From Clostridiales bacterium (GTDB lineage Bacteria; Bacillota_A; Clostridia; Lachnospirales; Lachnospiraceae): a stretch of DNA of 7,860 bases. The notes beneath the pieces were generated by a model. The model did no database searches, was not told the DNA's origin, and was given only the letters and a program-made list of their open reading frames with translations. Of the stretch, positions 7,146 through 7,860 are shown one piece after another (positions within the stretch are counted from its first letter, which is position 1; every line of letters starts with the position of its first letter). The stretch is taken from assembly GCA_030154385.1 (NCBI GenBank), contig JASKJZ010000108.1, forward strand, positions 1-7,860, given 5' to 3'. The position numbers and the translations under genes were made by a program.

Positions 7146-7286
7146 CTATAGGCTTGAATCGATAGAAAGTTCCACTTTTTTCGAAAAAAAGGCGCAGTAA
7201 CCCAATTTCCCCAAAAATACATGCGTTAATTCGCGAAAACTACTTACTACGATTGCAAAACCTTTTGACTTCGAATCTAGCTTCAT
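7146..7286 (-). CDS. 46-residue upstream ORF, possible leader peptide
   Basis: ATG at 7286 to TAG at 7148-7146 encodes 46 residues, starting MKLDSKSKGFAIVVSS and ending VELSIDSSL. A GAAGGG ribosome site lies nine bases upstream of the start. A second in-frame ATG at 7295 would add three residues but sits too close to that site. The peptide has no recognisable domain or clear membrane helix. The stop codon lies inside a 7-bp hairpin about 27 bases before the terminator stem, so ribosomes on this ORF would melt the upstream helices and could decide how the leader folds. This is the layout of leader peptides that control efflux and resistance genes by ribosome stalling; the role here is inferred from position only. 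It could also be a chance ORF. Confidence 0.45.
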   Translation of the reverse strand: MKLDSKSKGFAIVVSSFRELTHVFLGKLGYCAFFSKKVELSIDSSL

Positions 7287-7315
7287 CTTTACCATCCCTT
7301 CTATCTTTTTTGTTT

Positions 7316-7344
7316 ATTCTAGCAAATCAATTCAAAAAAAGCAA
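7316..7344 (-). promoter_or_regulatory. Candidate extended -10 promoter for the leader and MFS gene
   Basis: On the minus strand TTGCTT (7344-7339), a 17-base spacer, then TAGAAT (7321-7316) preceded by TGC, which makes an extended -10 element. The -35 box is poor (three of six). It begins two bases after the stop codon of the MATE gene. No convincing terminator separates the two genes, so transcription from the MATE gene may also enter the leader. Confidence 0.55.
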
Positions 7345-7346
7345 GC

Positions 7347-7860
7347 TTATTCTTCCATTACGATATTATGAATCCATACACCTTTTTTCACCAGCACAAA
7401 GCCGATAATACATTTCATGATTTCTAATAACTGACAGCAAAGATAAATCAACACGATATTCCACTGCGTATAATGCGTCAAGCTAAAAGCCACTGGTATG
7501 CTAAACGTCCACACAAAACAGCTGTCAAAGATAAAGGTTATAATGGTTTTACCGCCAGATCGCAGGGTAAAGTAACTGGCATGTGTAAATGCATTCAGCG
7601 GCATACATAACGCAGAAATTAAAATAAAATAGGTTGCAAAGTTCTTTACTTCATCGGTTGTATTATACACCTTCGGGAAAAAAGGTGCGATGGTAGACAT
7701 TAAAATACCAATAAATACACAGCTTACTACAGAGAAAAAAATGAGTTTGCGGTCGGTGTCCTTTGCTTCCTCCATTTTACCAGCACCCAAAAGCTGACCG
7801 ATAATAATCGCCACAGCACTTCCCATTGCTATAAATACAATGTTAAATACATTTGCAATC
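7347..7860 (-). CDS. MATE-family efflux transporter, C-terminal part; 5' end outside window
   Basis: The frame is open from the window edge to TAA at 7349-7347, giving 171 residues of the C-terminal portion. The ATG at 7826 is internal, because the frame continues upstream with NVFNIVFIA. MATE features include GSAVAIIIGQLLGAGKMEEAK, the usual helix-then-amphipathic loop with G-Q-LGAG. TLRSGGKT and FDSCFVW follow, where family members typically carry LRAGGDT-like and D-x-x-x-x-W segments. The short basic tail KKGVWIHNIV is also typical. MATE proteins export drugs or metabolites using Na+ or H+ gradients in the cytoplasmic membrane; the substrate is unknown. It lies upstream of an MFS transporter and its attenuator-like leader, so the two may be a loosely linked efflux pair. 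Confidence 0.88.
   Translation of the reverse strand, partial: IANVFNIVFIAMGSAVAIIIGQLLGAGKMEEAKDTDRKLIFFSVVSCVFIGILMSTIAPFFPKVYNTTDEVKNFATYFILISALCMPLNAFTHASYFTLRSGGKTIITFIFDSCFVWTFSIPVAFSLTHYTQWNIVLIYLCCQLLEIMKCIIGFVLVKKGVWIHNIVMEE

Larger units (their letters stand above)
7066..7309 (-). promoter_or_regulatory. Structured 5' leader of the MFS transporter mRNA (candidate attenuation element)
   Basis: This is the stretch between the predicted transcription start near 7309 and the transporter. On the minus strand I see four pairings before the terminator. They are: a 10-bp helix with one G-U pair (7208-7199 with 7143-7134), an 8-bp perfect helix (7199-7192 with 7126-7119), an A/T hairpin (7191-7185 with 7181-7175) and a 7-bp hairpin (7168-7162 with 7149-7143). 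The first two interleave and share base 7199, so they form a pseudoknot or alternate. A 46-codon ORF runs through the first three elements and ends inside the fourth. I do not recognise a known riboswitch or T-box. Either translation-dependent attenuation or a ligand-sensing RNA would fit. Confidence 0.6.

Noticed and set aside
6998..7222. 74-codon minus-strand ORF across the leader and the MFS start
   Set aside because: It is out of frame with the transporter, lacks a good ribosome site, has a composition rich in aromatic and basic residues typical of a shadow frame, and runs through the terminator hairpin.
7066..7346. Known riboswitch or T-box in the MFS leader
   Set aside because: By eye I found no T-box AGGGUGG-type sequence, GEMM core, fluoride, guanidine or PreQ1 signature. 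A covariance search is needed to be sure.
7335..7350. Possible terminator AAGCTTGCTTTTTTT after the MATE gene
   Set aside because: The stem would be only about four base pairs with a two-base loop, too weak for an intrinsic terminator; the T run fits better as part of the promoter spacer.
1..7860. CRISPR arrays, tRNA/rRNA genes, insertion sequences, phage genes
   Set aside because: No regularly spaced repeats, cloverleaf-like segments, transposase or integrase reading frames, or terminal inverted repeats were seen; the gene content looks like ordinary chromosome.

Overview
The window looks like a piece of chromosome from an anaerobic Clostridia bacterium, probably Lachnospiraceae. It is AT-rich, has strong AGGAGG-type ribosome binding sites, uses GTG and TTG starts, and encodes a citrate synthase of the Re (isopropylmalate-synthase-like) type. 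The lineage is inferred from gene content and style, not from a marker gene. Every gene I can support lies on the minus strand, so transcription runs from high to low coordinates.

From the transcriptional start side: 7860-7347 is the 3' part of a MATE-family efflux transporter. Then comes a 281-base stretch (7346-7066) without a long gene. It holds a candidate promoter, a 46-codon upstream ORF, several mutually overlapping RNA pairings and a rho-independent terminator. That terminator ends only about 22 bases before the start of an MFS transporter (7065-5860). This layout is typical of a conditional attenuator and is the most interesting element in the window.

Next is a free-standing gene for an Re-citrate synthase-like enzyme (5758-4364). 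It has its own near-consensus promoter (TTGACA-17-TACAAT) and a terminator with a UUCG tetraloop.

The last block has its own promoter with a perfect TATAAT and reads as a three-gene operon. It encodes a large secreted Ig-like repeat protein (4194-1654), a family 2 glycosyltransferase with a TPR-like tail (1620-601), and a protein truncated by the window edge (595-1) that may belong to the MptE-like/motility-associated-factor group (DUF115). The gaps are 33 and 5 bases, and the ribosome site of the last gene overlaps the stop codon of the one before. A plausible reading is a secreted protein made together with enzymes that glycosylate it or another surface protein; this is inference. I see no tRNA, rRNA, CRISPR array, transposase or phage gene.
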